Positions 26,501 to 34,284 of a stretch of 64,000 nucleotides of DNA are shown in pieces. Position 1 is the stretch's first letter. The number at the start of each line of letters is the position of its first letter. The notes beneath the pieces are model-generated. The model had not been told where the DNA came from. It saw only the letters and a program-made list of their open reading frames with translations, and ran no database searches. The stretch spans positions 62,001 to 126,000 of the forward strand of contig CACDVH010000002.1 in the NCBI GenBank assembly GCA_902556205.1, written 5' to 3'. The translations under genes were made by a program, and so were the position numbers. The stretch is from an uncultured Gammaproteobacteria bacterium. Its GTDB lineage: Bacteria > Pseudomonadota > Gammaproteobacteria > PS1 > Pseudothioglobaceae.

Positions 26501-26626
26501 GTTATGGCTTTGGGTTATGGGTTATTGTTTGGTACTTTTGTGACTTTAATACTGCTTCCCTGCCTTTACTCAATTAATCTTGATATCTCTAACTGGCTTT
26601 CCAGATTAAAAGCTAGATTTCTTTAA
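23582..26626 (+). CDS. RND-family efflux transporter (AcrB-like), no partners adjacent
   Basis: A 1014-aa proton-driven pump of the resistance-nodulation-division family. It shows 12 predicted spans with two large periplasmic loops after spans 1 and 7, the N-terminal YPSASPRDVEKNI, and the span-4 proton-relay VLGLVVDDSIIIAESI with its Asp pair. The C-terminal half repeats the design (GVLALVGVVVNDSLVMISHL, with Asn-Asp). Usually such pumps are encoded beside a periplasmic adaptor and an outer-membrane channel; neither is here. About 200 bp of AT-rich DNA without other features precedes it. Confidence 0.93.
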   Translation: MNAFLLFFVKQKKLALLFTLSVVILGFMTLQKIQRDTYPVIEFDRLSINTSYPSASPRDVEKNITNVVENKIKGIYGIKELTSTSSEGSSRINIEIEENVDDIQSVKDSISEAVNEIEDLPEDANDPRVIDRTSTEWPILTIVIGGDNINIETAKAIANNIEKNLSLIDGVSSVNVSGDSDREVQIRINPEKLLQYQLSFDQVRSVIADQNIRSAIGDNNQGRNQKNIVIISEYETMESLENVVVKSSFDGPTILLKDIATIDEGEIGFNTITRINGTKGYILKVTKTEKADVIRTVEKVRETLNTLKETYPSDLNLIVTDDRSKSVSNRLSIVMNNALVGLALIMVVLGLFLSLKTAFWVAISIPVTLLGTVAFLGFAGETINLISTIGMVLVLGLVVDDSIIIAESIHHYKEKGGDVYQNIVDGLKRVIMPVITTILTTVLAISTVLLVSGTTGKFIYILPITVICALAFSLLEVSIALPAHMSGSRAKKQKTWFKPVEKWFEKALLVILRWRFIVLSLFIGLLAFSAYVGTKEISYIQWPSSGTNSINIRVQAPLGTPVETTEQSIIKIDEIIIDKVGENLDFFTSTIGSRGSNRASIAITLIPANDREITAKEIIEILKAETKDIEGVSRINFRTNRGGPRGALDIELSLIGSNDGQRQAAVDQLEKILNSYDGVSDIDRDDDLSKNRIEVLLDYESMARLGIQYQQVYSHLRTIYSGMDVSDVDFDNTSLNVKMYLGDSNYSDDYITKTSIRNSQGRMIPMSQFASVIETPGDPNYKHLNGERVVKVSAAVEDSITTAQSVSQRALEDLDLINNFPEVRAIEGGSSLEAKEALSDFSLALGFAVFGIYMLISLLFNSYSQPLLVILSIPFAMIGVVWAFFFHSETFSFFVLLGVLALVGVVVNDSLVMISHLNHIKKEVGESFVSKEWIARGAKDRLRAVILTTLTTLAGVLPLIYGFGGKDAFLQPMVMALGYGLLFGTFVTLILLPCLYSINLDISNWLSRLKARFL

Positions 26627-26735
26627 AAATTTCTTAAAAAAACCCCACTCTAGTTCGTAAAGGTCTACAATAAAAAATGTAAATTATTGATTAATCAATA
26701 TATTTTCTAACTATTCTATTAAAGGGAGATGTGTT

Positions 26736-28376
26736 ATGAGGCTATTTGATACATTTCAATCACCAAGATTGAAGAAGAATACAGCAATGCCAGTTCTGAT
26801 TGGTCTTAGTTGTTTTTTAACATTTGGTATGCTTTCTCAGCCAGTCGTGGCTGACGGACATAAAGGTTTCGAGCTCACCATTCTTCACACAAACGACTTT
26901 CATGCAAGATTTAGACCTATCAGTAAGTATGACAATAACTGCTCTGCAGAGAATAATGCTGAGGGTAAGTGTTTTGGAGGAACAGCTCGATTAATTTCAG
27001 CTATTAAAGAAGCACGAGGAAGACATGAAAATACGATCCTACTAGATGGTGGAGATCAGTTCCAAGGAACGCTTTTTTATAATCTTTATAAAGGTAAAGT
27101 TGCAGCAGGCATGATGAATGCGCTCGAGTATGACGGAATGGCTGTTGGTAATCATGAGTTTGATGATGGCCCAGAGACATTAAGAGACTTTATGGAGGCT
27201 GTAGATTTCCCAGTACTTATGGCTAATGCACACATACGTTTAGAGCCGGCATTAAGAGACATTCTTCAAAAGTCGACAATAGTTGAGAAGGGCGGTGAAA
27301 AAATTGGACTGATTGGTGTGGTCACCGAAGATGTCAAAGATTTATCAAGTCCTGGTGACAATATCATTTTTACTGATGCAATCAATGCCGTTCAGTCTGA
27401 AGTTCGTGTTTTAAAGGCAAAGGGGGTTAATAAAATTATTCTTCTATCCCACTCATCTTACGCTATTGATAAGGAGATCGCAGCCAATACAACGGATGTT
27501 GACGTGATTGTAGGTGGTCATGATAACGCGTTGCTGTCAAATACCAACAAGAGGGCAGTTGGCCCTTACCCAACAGTTGTTAATGACGTTCAGATTATTC
27601 AGGCTTATGCCTATGGAAAGTATCTCGGAGAGCTTAATATAATCTTTGATGAGGCGGGCAATGTCATTTCGGCTGAAGGTGAGCCTATATTGATTGACTC
27701 TTCAGTTGTTGAAGATCCACAAATCGTTACACGTCTAGATATTTTAGAGAAACCAATTAATAAGCTCAAAGAGACACAGGTTGGTAATGTTTCTGCATCA
27801 CTTAATGGAGATAGAGCAGTGTGCCGTGTTCAAGAATGTGACATGGGAAACATGATTGCTGATGCAATGAGAGGTGCGGTGATTGATAAGGGCTACACGA
27901 TTGCTCTAGCAAACTCTGGAGGCATAAGGGCATCCCTTGATGCAGGCGATGTGACGCTTGGAGAAGTTATGACAATTCTTCCTTTCCAGAACACTCTATC
28001 TACTTTCAAGGTAACTGGAAAACAGCTTTTAACTGCCATTGAGAATGGTGTCAGTGAAGTCGAAGATGTAGCTGGCAGATTCCCACAGGTTTCTGGAATG
28101 AGATTTACCTTTGATGCTTCTCAGCCAGCTAATGGCGGAAGAGTAACCTCCATAGATATTGATGAAGATGGGACTTGGGTGCCACTTGATTTAAATAAAA
28201 CCTATGGCATGGTTTCTAATAACTTTATTCGCGGTGGTGGTGACGGTTATAAAGTCTTCAGGTCGGCTTCTGATATCTATGACTTTGGTCCAGACTTAGC
28301 TGAAGTTGTTGCTGACTATATTGGTGCAAATCCTGGGTATTCTGGTTACATTGATGGTCGCATTATTCAAAACTAG
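26736..28376 (+). CDS. Periplasmic 5'-nucleotidase/metallophosphatase, UshA-like
   Basis: Removes phosphate from extracellular nucleotides or related esters. An N-terminal signal sequence ends near VVADG. The metallophosphatase domain (about 45-320) has LTILHTNDFHARF, LLDGGDQFQGT, VGNHEFDDG and LLSHSSYAIDKE metal-site motifs. The C-terminal nucleotide-binding domain has ALANSGGIRASLDAGD and IRGGGDGYKVF. The 546 aa match the family. AAAGGGAG precedes the ATG as a strong ribosome binding site, and a bidirectional terminator follows. Confidence 0.93.
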   Translation: MRLFDTFQSPRLKKNTAMPVLIGLSCFLTFGMLSQPVVADGHKGFELTILHTNDFHARFRPISKYDNNCSAENNAEGKCFGGTARLISAIKEARGRHENTILLDGGDQFQGTLFYNLYKGKVAAGMMNALEYDGMAVGNHEFDDGPETLRDFMEAVDFPVLMANAHIRLEPALRDILQKSTIVEKGGEKIGLIGVVTEDVKDLSSPGDNIIFTDAINAVQSEVRVLKAKGVNKIILLSHSSYAIDKEIAANTTDVDVIVGGHDNALLSNTNKRAVGPYPTVVNDVQIIQAYAYGKYLGELNIIFDEAGNVISAEGEPILIDSSVVEDPQIVTRLDILEKPINKLKETQVGNVSASLNGDRAVCRVQECDMGNMIADAMRGAVIDKGYTIALANSGGIRASLDAGDVTLGEVMTILPFQNTLSTFKVTGKQLLTAIENGVSEVEDVAGRFPQVSGMRFTFDASQPANGGRVTSIDIDEDGTWVPLDLNKTYGMVSNNFIRGGGDGYKVFRSASDIYDFGPDLAEVVADYIGANPGYSGYIDGRIIQN

Positions 28377-28394
28377 CTAGAATCTTAAAAGGAT

Positions 28395-28427
28395 AAAAAA
28401 AAGGGCTGGCTAACGTTGGCCCTTTTT
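28395..28427. terminator. Bidirectional terminator between the nucleotidase and photolyase genes
   Basis: AAGGGC (28401-28406) pairs with GCCCTT (28419-28424), with an A-run on the left and TTTTT on the right, so the hairpin reads as a terminator in both directions between two convergent genes. Confidence 0.75.
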
Positions 28428-28429
28428 AT

Positions 28430-29920
28430 TTACGCAGTGTGTTTACGTATGAAGTTTTCAGCTTTACTAAAAATCCTCTCTTTTCGCTCAGGGGAGAGTC
28501 TATCTAGAAATGTTGCTTGTAAGGATAGCCGAGGATTGGATTGATAAAAACTTCTATTCTTTTCAATAAAGCGCCAATAAAGACCGTCCACAATATCGCA
28601 CCACTCGCCTTTCTTATAGTTGCTCATTTTTAAGAAATAGTTAGATCCACAAGTGTAGGGCTTTGTCGACATCAAGCCTCCATCTGAGTAAGTCGCCATA
28701 CCAAACACATTTGGCACCATGACCCATTCTGATGAGTCGATATACATCTCCATAAACCATCGATAAATTTCTTTTGGATCAATCTCGCAAAGGTTCATCA
28801 GATTACTAATGACCATGAGCCTAGGTATATGGTGATTGTAGCCGTCTTCAAGGGCTGTATTAATTGAGTCATCAAGAGGCAATATTCCAGTTGAAGCGTC
28901 ATACCAGCTCTCTGTCAGCTTGCCAGTATGTTGCCAGTAATTACCTTTCATTTGGTCATCGCCTTTGACTTGATAGATTCCCCGAATAAATTCTCTCCAC
29001 CCTAATACTTGCCTGATAAAGCCTTCCAGAGAGTTCATTGGAATTTGAAACTCTTTTGCACAATCTAGAAGTGTTTGAATGACCATTTGTGGAGACAAGA
29101 GACCAATATTCATGGAGGAGCTGATACAGCTGTGAAATAAGAAGTTTTTACCCTCAAGCATAGCGTCCTCATAGATGCCAAAATTACTCATCCTATTTTT
29201 AATAAAGTCAGTAAATTGGTGTTCTGCATCTTGCCGATTGATAGGAAACCAAGGGTTATTAAGATAACCTGGATGGTCACTAAAGTGCTCATTAATGAGA
29301 CTACAGATGCTTTCGTGATAATTAGAAAGTTCAAAATTTGGCATCTCAGGAATAGGTGTTTTTGCGGGTATTTTTTTTCGGTTTTCTTGATCAAATGACC
29401 ACTTGCCGCCAATTGGTTTTTGATTTTCATCAATCAAGATATCAAACTTCTTTCTACCTTGCTGATAGAAGTTTGCCATTCTGAAGACTTTTTTATCTTT
29501 ATTAAGTAAATGAAATTCTTCCCTTGAAAATAAGAAATTTGGGGATGAATGAACAATTGACTTAATGTTGGAGTTAGTAAGTCCCTCTAATAGAGTTTTC
29601 TCAAAGGGTTTGTCTTCAATTTCAAAGAAATTAAGTAGCTGAATATTGTTATGAGTTGCGAAGTCAACAAGATGCTCTAAGAATGTCTCATTCTCACTTC
29701 TATCTTCAAGCTGAGAGTAATGGACTGATAGGCCTGCATCCTCTAGCTCATCTCGATACTCTCTCATTGCTGTCAGAAAAAGATAGAGCTTAAGTTTATG
29801 ATGCTTTTCATAGCGGCATAGCTCAAAATCTTCTGACATGAATACATGTTCACAGCCCAACTTTATTAAGAGCTCAGGCTCAAAAAGCTGGTTTCCAAGT
29901 GCGATAAATACGTTATTCAT
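28430..29920 (-). CDS. Photolyase/cryptochrome-related protein (FeS-BCP/PhrB-like clade)
   Basis: The 496-aa protein belongs to the 'deoxyribodipyrimidine photolyase-related' clade, whose PhrB members repair (6-4) photoproducts with FAD, a lumazine antenna and an Fe-S cluster. Clade markers are EGFIRQVLGWREFIRGIY (299-316), YNHHIPRLMVISNLMNL (361-377), SSEWVMVPNVFGMATYSDGG (396-415) and DGLYWRFI (445-452). The four cluster cysteines seem mostly lost: the usual Cys-x-x-Cys after RMSDY is KKGEW here, and the C-terminal half has Cys only at 378, 424 and 441. Whether it repairs DNA or senses light is open. Confidence 0.82.
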   Translation of the reverse strand: MNNVFIALGNQLFEPELLIKLGCEHVFMSEDFELCRYEKHHKLKLYLFLTAMREYRDELEDAGLSVHYSQLEDRSENETFLEHLVDFATHNNIQLLNFFEIEDKPFEKTLLEGLTNSNIKSIVHSSPNFLFSREEFHLLNKDKKVFRMANFYQQGRKKFDILIDENQKPIGGKWSFDQENRKKIPAKTPIPEMPNFELSNYHESICSLINEHFSDHPGYLNNPWFPINRQDAEHQFTDFIKNRMSNFGIYEDAMLEGKNFLFHSCISSSMNIGLLSPQMVIQTLLDCAKEFQIPMNSLEGFIRQVLGWREFIRGIYQVKGDDQMKGNYWQHTGKLTESWYDASTGILPLDDSINTALEDGYNHHIPRLMVISNLMNLCEIDPKEIYRWFMEMYIDSSEWVMVPNVFGMATYSDGGLMSTKPYTCGSNYFLKMSNYKKGEWCDIVDGLYWRFIEKNRSFYQSNPRLSLQATFLDRLSPERKERIFSKAENFIRKHTA

Positions 29921-29987
29921 TGGAACCTAATTTTAGTGAATTCATTTCTAATCTATCAAGTAATTTATATTATTTTTTTGTGATATT

Positions 29988-30017
29988 TTGTGCAATCAAA
30001 TAATGAGATAATATAAT
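29988..30017 (+). promoter_or_regulatory. Candidate promoter of psuK-psuG
   Basis: TTGTGC (29988-29993) and a perfect TATAAT (30012-30017) are 18 bp apart and end 22 bp before the psuK ATG at 30040. Confidence 0.45.
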
Positions 30018-30039
30018 CAAATTAAAACATTTCTGCTCC

Positions 30040-30981
30040 ATGCAAAATAAAACAGCTCAGCCCTTCGTTTCAGTCATTGGTGGCTTGAATATTGACCTGC
30101 AAGGCTCCACTGACAACCCACTCGTTTTTAATGATTCAAATCCTGGAGAGATTACAATGTCGGCAGGAGGTGTCGGTAGGAATATCGCTGAGAATATAGC
30201 AAAACTTAACATTCATTCAAAGATACTCTCTTATGTAGGGAATGACCCATTAGGAGACTTTGTCGTCAATAAATCTAAAGCATCAGGTGTTGATACTTCG
30301 CTCATAAAAAAAGATAGCCATTTCCCAACAAGTCAATATTTATCAGTGCTGGATGACAACAACGATATGCTAGTGTCTATATCAGATATGCGCATTATTG
30401 ATGAAATGACAATCCAAGACATTCAGAACTGGGACCAAGCCATAGCTCAAAGCAGTGCAATCGTAGTAGATACAAATATTCCTATACCAGTCATTAAATA
30501 TTTGACCGATGAATACAGCAATATTCCTCTATTTTTGGACCCTGTTTCATTTGCTAAAACCTCTAAGATAGTTGAGCTCATTGGTCGATTTCATACGGTC
30601 AAACCAAATAGACTAGAGACTGAACTGATCTCTGGCGTTAAGATTACAGACAATGATAGTATGCTTGAGGCGGCTCAAAAAATTTTTGACATGGGCTGTA
30701 AGCAAATTTTTATTACGTTAGGAGAAGAAGGGGTTTTTTATTATGATGGTAAAAATTTTGGTCTACACCTTCATCAAGACGCTAACATGATTAGCGCAAA
30801 TGGAGCTGGAGATGCTTTTACAGCGGGAGTTGTCTATGGGTTTCTTAACCTTAATAGCATTAAAGAGACCGCTGAGTTTGCTTCTGCAGCAGCTGTGATT
30901 GCCCTTAGGAGTGCCAACACTATTAGTGAAGAGCTGTCTGAAGAGCGCGTTCAATTATTATTAAAGGAAGAGGGATCATGA
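30040..30981 (+). CDS. psuK: Pseudouridine kinase (PfkB family)
   Basis: Phosphorylates pseudouridine to pseudouridine 5'-phosphate in the cytoplasm. The 313-aa PfkB protein has VIGGLNIDLQG at the N-terminus, the SAGGVGRNIAENIAKLNI signature 1 and the catalytic ISANGAGDAFTAGVV signature 2. The function is fixed by context: its ATGA stop overlaps the start of psuG. Together the two return C-glycosidic pseudouridine to uracil and ribose 5-phosphate. Confidence 0.88.
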   Translation: MQNKTAQPFVSVIGGLNIDLQGSTDNPLVFNDSNPGEITMSAGGVGRNIAENIAKLNIHSKILSYVGNDPLGDFVVNKSKASGVDTSLIKKDSHFPTSQYLSVLDDNNDMLVSISDMRIIDEMTIQDIQNWDQAIAQSSAIVVDTNIPIPVIKYLTDEYSNIPLFLDPVSFAKTSKIVELIGRFHTVKPNRLETELISGVKITDNDSMLEAAQKIFDMGCKQIFITLGEEGVFYYDGKNFGLHLHQDANMISANGAGDAFTAGVVYGFLNLNSIKETAEFASAAAVIALRSANTISEELSEERVQLLLKEEGS

Positions 30982-31898
30982 ATTTTAGTAATTACTTAGA
31001 TATTCATCCTGATGTAGAGAATGCATTAAAAAATAAGGAGCCCGTTGTTGCCCTAGAGTCGACCATTATCTCTCATGGAATGCCGTATCCTAAAAACGTT
31101 GAAACTGCCCTAATGGTTGAGGAGACTGTTCGCTCAAATAGCGCTGTACCTGCAACCATAGCTATAATTAATGGGCGATTGAAGGTTGGGCTAACAACTG
31201 AAGAAATTGAGTTTTTAGCGACCAACGAAGACGTTAAAAAAGTCTCCAGAAGAGACCTGCCCATTACCATCGCTCAGAAACTAGCCGGCTCTACTACGGT
31301 CGCCTCGACAATGATTATAGCAAGCCTTGCCAACATAGCGGTATTTGCTACTGGCGGTATTGGCGGCGTGCATAGGGGCGGTGAAAATACCCTCGATATT
31401 TCTGCTGACCTTGAGGAGCTAGCGAACACTAATGTCTGCGTTGTGTGCGCAGGAGCTAAGGCAATCTTAGATTTAGGTCTGACCTTGGAGTACCTTGAGA
31501 CTAAAGGTGTTCCTGTGATTGGCTACAAAACCTCTGAACTTCCAGCCTTCTATTCCTCTGAGTCTGGTTTTGATGTCGACTATAAGATTGATTCAGCTCA
31601 AGAGATTTCTGAGATACTAAAAACCAAATGGAATTTATCTATTGATGGTGGTGTCCTTGTTACAAACCCAATTCCTGTTGCCTTTGAGTTAGAGACTGGC
31701 ATTATGAATGAGGCTATTAACCAGGCTATTATTGATGCTGATCACGAAAATATTACTGGCAAGGAAATCACGCCTTATTTATTGTCTAAAGTGAACGAAA
31801 TAACTAAGGGCAAGAGTTTGGATGCCAATATTAAACTGATTCAAAATAATGCAGATTTAGCATCCAAGATTGCTCTTCACTATTCAAAAGAGGATTAG
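30978..31898 (+). CDS. psuG: Pseudouridine-5'-phosphate glycosidase
   Basis: Cleaves the C-C glycosidic bond of pseudouridine 5'-phosphate to uracil and ribose 5-phosphate. The 306-aa sequence shows VALESTIISHGMPYPKN, INGRLKVGLT, KVSRRDLPITIAQK, STMIIASLANIAVFATGGIG with GVHRG following, and VIGYKTSELPAFYS, all diagnostic of PsuG. It is translationally coupled to psuK (4-bp overlap) and its stop directly abuts the convergent gene at 31899. Confidence 0.93.
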   Translation: MNFSNYLDIHPDVENALKNKEPVVALESTIISHGMPYPKNVETALMVEETVRSNSAVPATIAIINGRLKVGLTTEEIEFLATNEDVKKVSRRDLPITIAQKLAGSTTVASTMIIASLANIAVFATGGIGGVHRGGENTLDISADLEELANTNVCVVCAGAKAILDLGLTLEYLETKGVPVIGYKTSELPAFYSSESGFDVDYKIDSAQEISEILKTKWNLSIDGGVLVTNPIPVAFELETGIMNEAINQAIIDADHENITGKEITPYLLSKVNEITKGKSLDANIKLIQNNADLASKIALHYSKED

Positions 31899-32312
31899 CT
31901 ACTTTTCTCGCACAAAGAAATTAAACAGTAATATCAGCGACACCACAAAGAGAAAAAGCATGATAAGGATTCCTTGATCCGACTTGATATAACGATTAAT
32001 GAGAGCTTGAACTTTAGTGTTTGAACTTAAGTCAACATCTGATTCTATTAATTCTTCAGTATTTATGGGTGTTTCTTGATTTATTAACTTGGTCTGGATG
32101 AGTTCTTCTATCTCTTTTTGTCCTTGCTGAACTGCGTCATCTTGAATAACTTCATCATCTTCCTGTAAAAAACGTGGAACTCCTTCTTCATTGATCTCTT
32201 GCTCTGAATTTAGTGAGTTGAGTGGGAGTTGTTGATCCCTGTCATCCCCGCCAGCATGGGAAAAATTTAAAAGGCCAAGCGATAGAAATAAAATTAAAAG
32301 AAAGTTTCTCAT
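31899..32312 (-). CDS. Exported single-span membrane protein, unknown
   Basis: The 137-aa protein has a cleavable signal (LLILFLSLGLLNFSHA), a Glu/Gln/Asp-rich periplasmic segment of about 90 residues and a C-terminal membrane span (GILIMLFLFVVSLILLFNFF) with a short basic tail. This resembles tail-anchored periplasmic assembly factors in shape only. No family recognised. Confidence 0.65.
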   Translation of the reverse strand: MRNFLLILFLSLGLLNFSHAGGDDRDQQLPLNSLNSEQEINEEGVPRFLQEDDEVIQDDAVQQGQKEIEELIQTKLINQETPINTEELIESDVDLSSNTKVQALINRYIKSDQGILIMLFLFVVSLILLFNFFVREK

Positions 32313-32437
32313 AACCTATAAATGATATACCTTATGCTTATCACGGTGATGAAATATTGATGGTCATTTGATGAATATAATCGATAAAGATGAGTTTCAA
32401 TCTGTTAAGATATTGATAACTTAATTAGGAGAATACT

Positions 32438-32629
32438 ATGGCAACTTATGAATGTAATAACTGTGGAATGGCTGTAAATGCGACCTGTGCTAAGTGTGAT
32501 GAGCCACTAACGGACGACTCTCTAAAGCTAGACGATGGAAGTTCAGTTCAAATCTCAAAATGTCCAAATGGTCATGGCAAAATTAAATCGCCAATGTGTT
32601 GTGGTAATGATATGAGCTGCGCTGTATAA
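32438..32629 (+). CDS. Small zinc-ribbon-like protein
   Basis: The 63-aa protein has eight Cys arranged as ECNNCGM, TCAKCDEP, KCPNGHGK, PMCCGND and SCAV, enough for one or two zinc or Fe-S sites. It may be a rubredoxin-like electron carrier or a structural zinc ribbon. AGGAG at 32426-32430 gives a good ribosome binding site. It lies 14 bp upstream of the PhyH gene and probably belongs to the same operon. Confidence 0.7.
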   Translation: MATYECNNCGMAVNATCAKCDEPLTDDSLKLDDGSSVQISKCPNGHGKIKSPMCCGNDMSCAV

Positions 32630-32643
32630 GCTAGAGAAGTTGT

Positions 32644-33480
32644 ATGAGTAAATTGCTTAATACTGATCAAATTGATCAGTATAGAAAAGATGGTGCTGTT
32701 TTAATTAAAGGTAAGTTTGATAAAGCCTGGATTGAATGTCTTAGAGAGGGTATTTCTAAAGACATACAAAATCCTAGCCCGCGTTTTGTAAGGCACACTA
32801 AAGATGATAACTTGCCTGGTTACTTTGAAGATTTTTGGACGTGGGATCTTTTTGATGAATTTACAGATTTCGTTCATAATTCACCAACGGCTCAAATTGC
32901 CTCCGAACTGATGAATGCAAGTCAAGTCAACCTAGTTATGGACAACTGGTTTCTTAGAGAGGCAGGCTCTAGATCTGGGGCGCCATTTCACCATGATATT
33001 TCATACTTTGATTTTGATGGCTCAATGTGTGTTTTATGGCTTCCTTTGGAGCCTGTCCCCAAAGAAGAAGCAATTTCTTGGATTAAGGGTTCACATCTCT
33101 GGGATAAGCTCTATATTCGTACTCGATTCCAAGAAGGACATCCAGACGATGGAAAGGCTGGGATAGTTAATGGAAAAAGCTATGATATTACCCCTGATAT
33201 TCTTAACAATAAGGATGATTATGAATTCCTTCAGTGGGACTTAGATATGGGTGATTGTGTCTTTTTTGATATTAGAACTCTGCACGGAAGTTTAAGTCAG
33301 TCTGTACCAAAGAATACTGTTCATAGATACACACTCAGAATGGCCAAAGAAGGCTCTAAGATTGAGTATCGAGGAGATTGGGCTCAAGCTGAAAGAGCAA
33401 TAATGGAGTCAAATGGTTATCAAAATGGTGACGATTTATCTGGAAAAATGTTTCCAACTCTTTATCGAAAGGTTGGATGA
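32644..33480 (+). CDS. Phytanoyl-CoA dioxygenase (PhyH) family oxygenase
   Basis: An Fe(II)/2-oxoglutarate-dependent hydroxylase of 278 aa. The iron-binding HxD is His116-Asp118 in PFHHDISYFD; the distal His is in IRTLHGSLSQS and the 2-oxoglutarate Arg in HRYTLRMA. PhyH relatives hydroxylate diverse small molecules, so the substrate is not readable. Its TGA overlaps the start of the PanB-like gene by 4 bp, which ties these two activities together. A second, different PhyH protein is at 46945-47760. Confidence 0.88.
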   Translation: MSKLLNTDQIDQYRKDGAVLIKGKFDKAWIECLREGISKDIQNPSPRFVRHTKDDNLPGYFEDFWTWDLFDEFTDFVHNSPTAQIASELMNASQVNLVMDNWFLREAGSRSGAPFHHDISYFDFDGSMCVLWLPLEPVPKEEAISWIKGSHLWDKLYIRTRFQEGHPDDGKAGIVNGKSYDITPDILNNKDDYEFLQWDLDMGDCVFFDIRTLHGSLSQSVPKNTVHRYTLRMAKEGSKIEYRGDWAQAERAIMESNGYQNGDDLSGKMFPTLYRKVG

Positions 33481-34271
33481 TGAGTGATCTAGGATTGACC
33501 GTTTTTGATTTAAAAAATCTCAAAGGTAAAAGAACAATTAAATTTGTTCAAGTGGATACTTTTGATCAAGCCATCGCAGCTAAAGAGGCTGGAATAGAAA
33601 TAATTGGAACGGGTTATACTGAATCTAAGTCGCACTTTCCTAGATCGCTCAAAGGAGTTCATTTTCAGTTTGGATTGCAATGGGGTGATCATGCTAATGC
33701 AGATGAAGCTTTGAGAAGCGCGATGCAAGCAATGAATCACGGTGCCCAGTCAATTTATTGCCCTATGAGTCCAGAAGTCGTTGAAGTCTTATCAAGAGAA
33801 GGGATTCCAGTCATTGCTCATGCAGGACTCATCCCTCCAAAAATTACTTTGACTGGTGGTTATAGGGCTGTTGGAAAATCTTTAGAGGAAGCAAAAGATG
33901 TCTGGAATCTAGCTAAGAGTTATGAGTCTGCAGGCGCCTTTGCTATTGAACTAGAGGTTATCCCCGACAGGCTAGCTAAAGAGATTACCAATAGAACCTC
34001 TCTATTCACTATCTCATTAGGCTCTGGAGCGGACTGTGATGCCCAATATCTATTTTCAGAAGATATTTTGGGTGAAAATAAAGATTTCATTCCTCGGCAC
34101 GCCAAAAAGTACAGAGACTTCTCGAAAGAGTATGAAAGATTACATCATGAGAGAGTGAAGGCTTATAAAGAATATATCTTAGATGTTGAAAGCAATTTAT
34201 TTGCCAACAAAGAGTATTCAGTTTCAATTGATGATAGTGTAATTGATGAATTAATTAGCAATATCAAATAA
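33477..34271 (+). CDS. PanB-like protein lacking PanB catalytic residues
   Basis: The 264-aa protein aligns with ketopantoate hydroxymethyltransferase through AHAGLIPPKITLTGGYRAVG (PanB GHxGLTPQS...GGYKVQG), AFAIELEVIPDRLAKEI with the catalytic Glu160, and SLGSGADCDAQ. However, by eye the Mg2+ ligands are gone: PanB VGDSLG is IGTGYT here (Thr45 for Asp), and the strands carrying Asp84 and Lys112/Glu114 read VHFQFG and IYCPM. It is therefore unlikely to make ketopantoate and is better treated as an uncharacterised member of the PEP mutase/isocitrate lyase superfamily. It is coupled to the PhyH gene by a 4-bp overlap. Confidence 0.75.
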   Translation: MMSDLGLTVFDLKNLKGKRTIKFVQVDTFDQAIAAKEAGIEIIGTGYTESKSHFPRSLKGVHFQFGLQWGDHANADEALRSAMQAMNHGAQSIYCPMSPEVVEVLSREGIPVIAHAGLIPPKITLTGGYRAVGKSLEEAKDVWNLAKSYESAGAFAIELEVIPDRLAKEITNRTSLFTISLGSGADCDAQYLFSEDILGENKDFIPRHAKKYRDFSKEYERLHHERVKAYKEYILDVESNLFANKEYSVSIDDSVIDELISNIK

Positions 34272-34284
34272 AGGGCTTTGCATT

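Noticed and set aside
32644-34271. PhyH and PanB-like genes as part of coenzyme A biosynthesis.
   Set aside because: The PanB-like protein lacks the catalytic residues and no panC or panD is adjacent.
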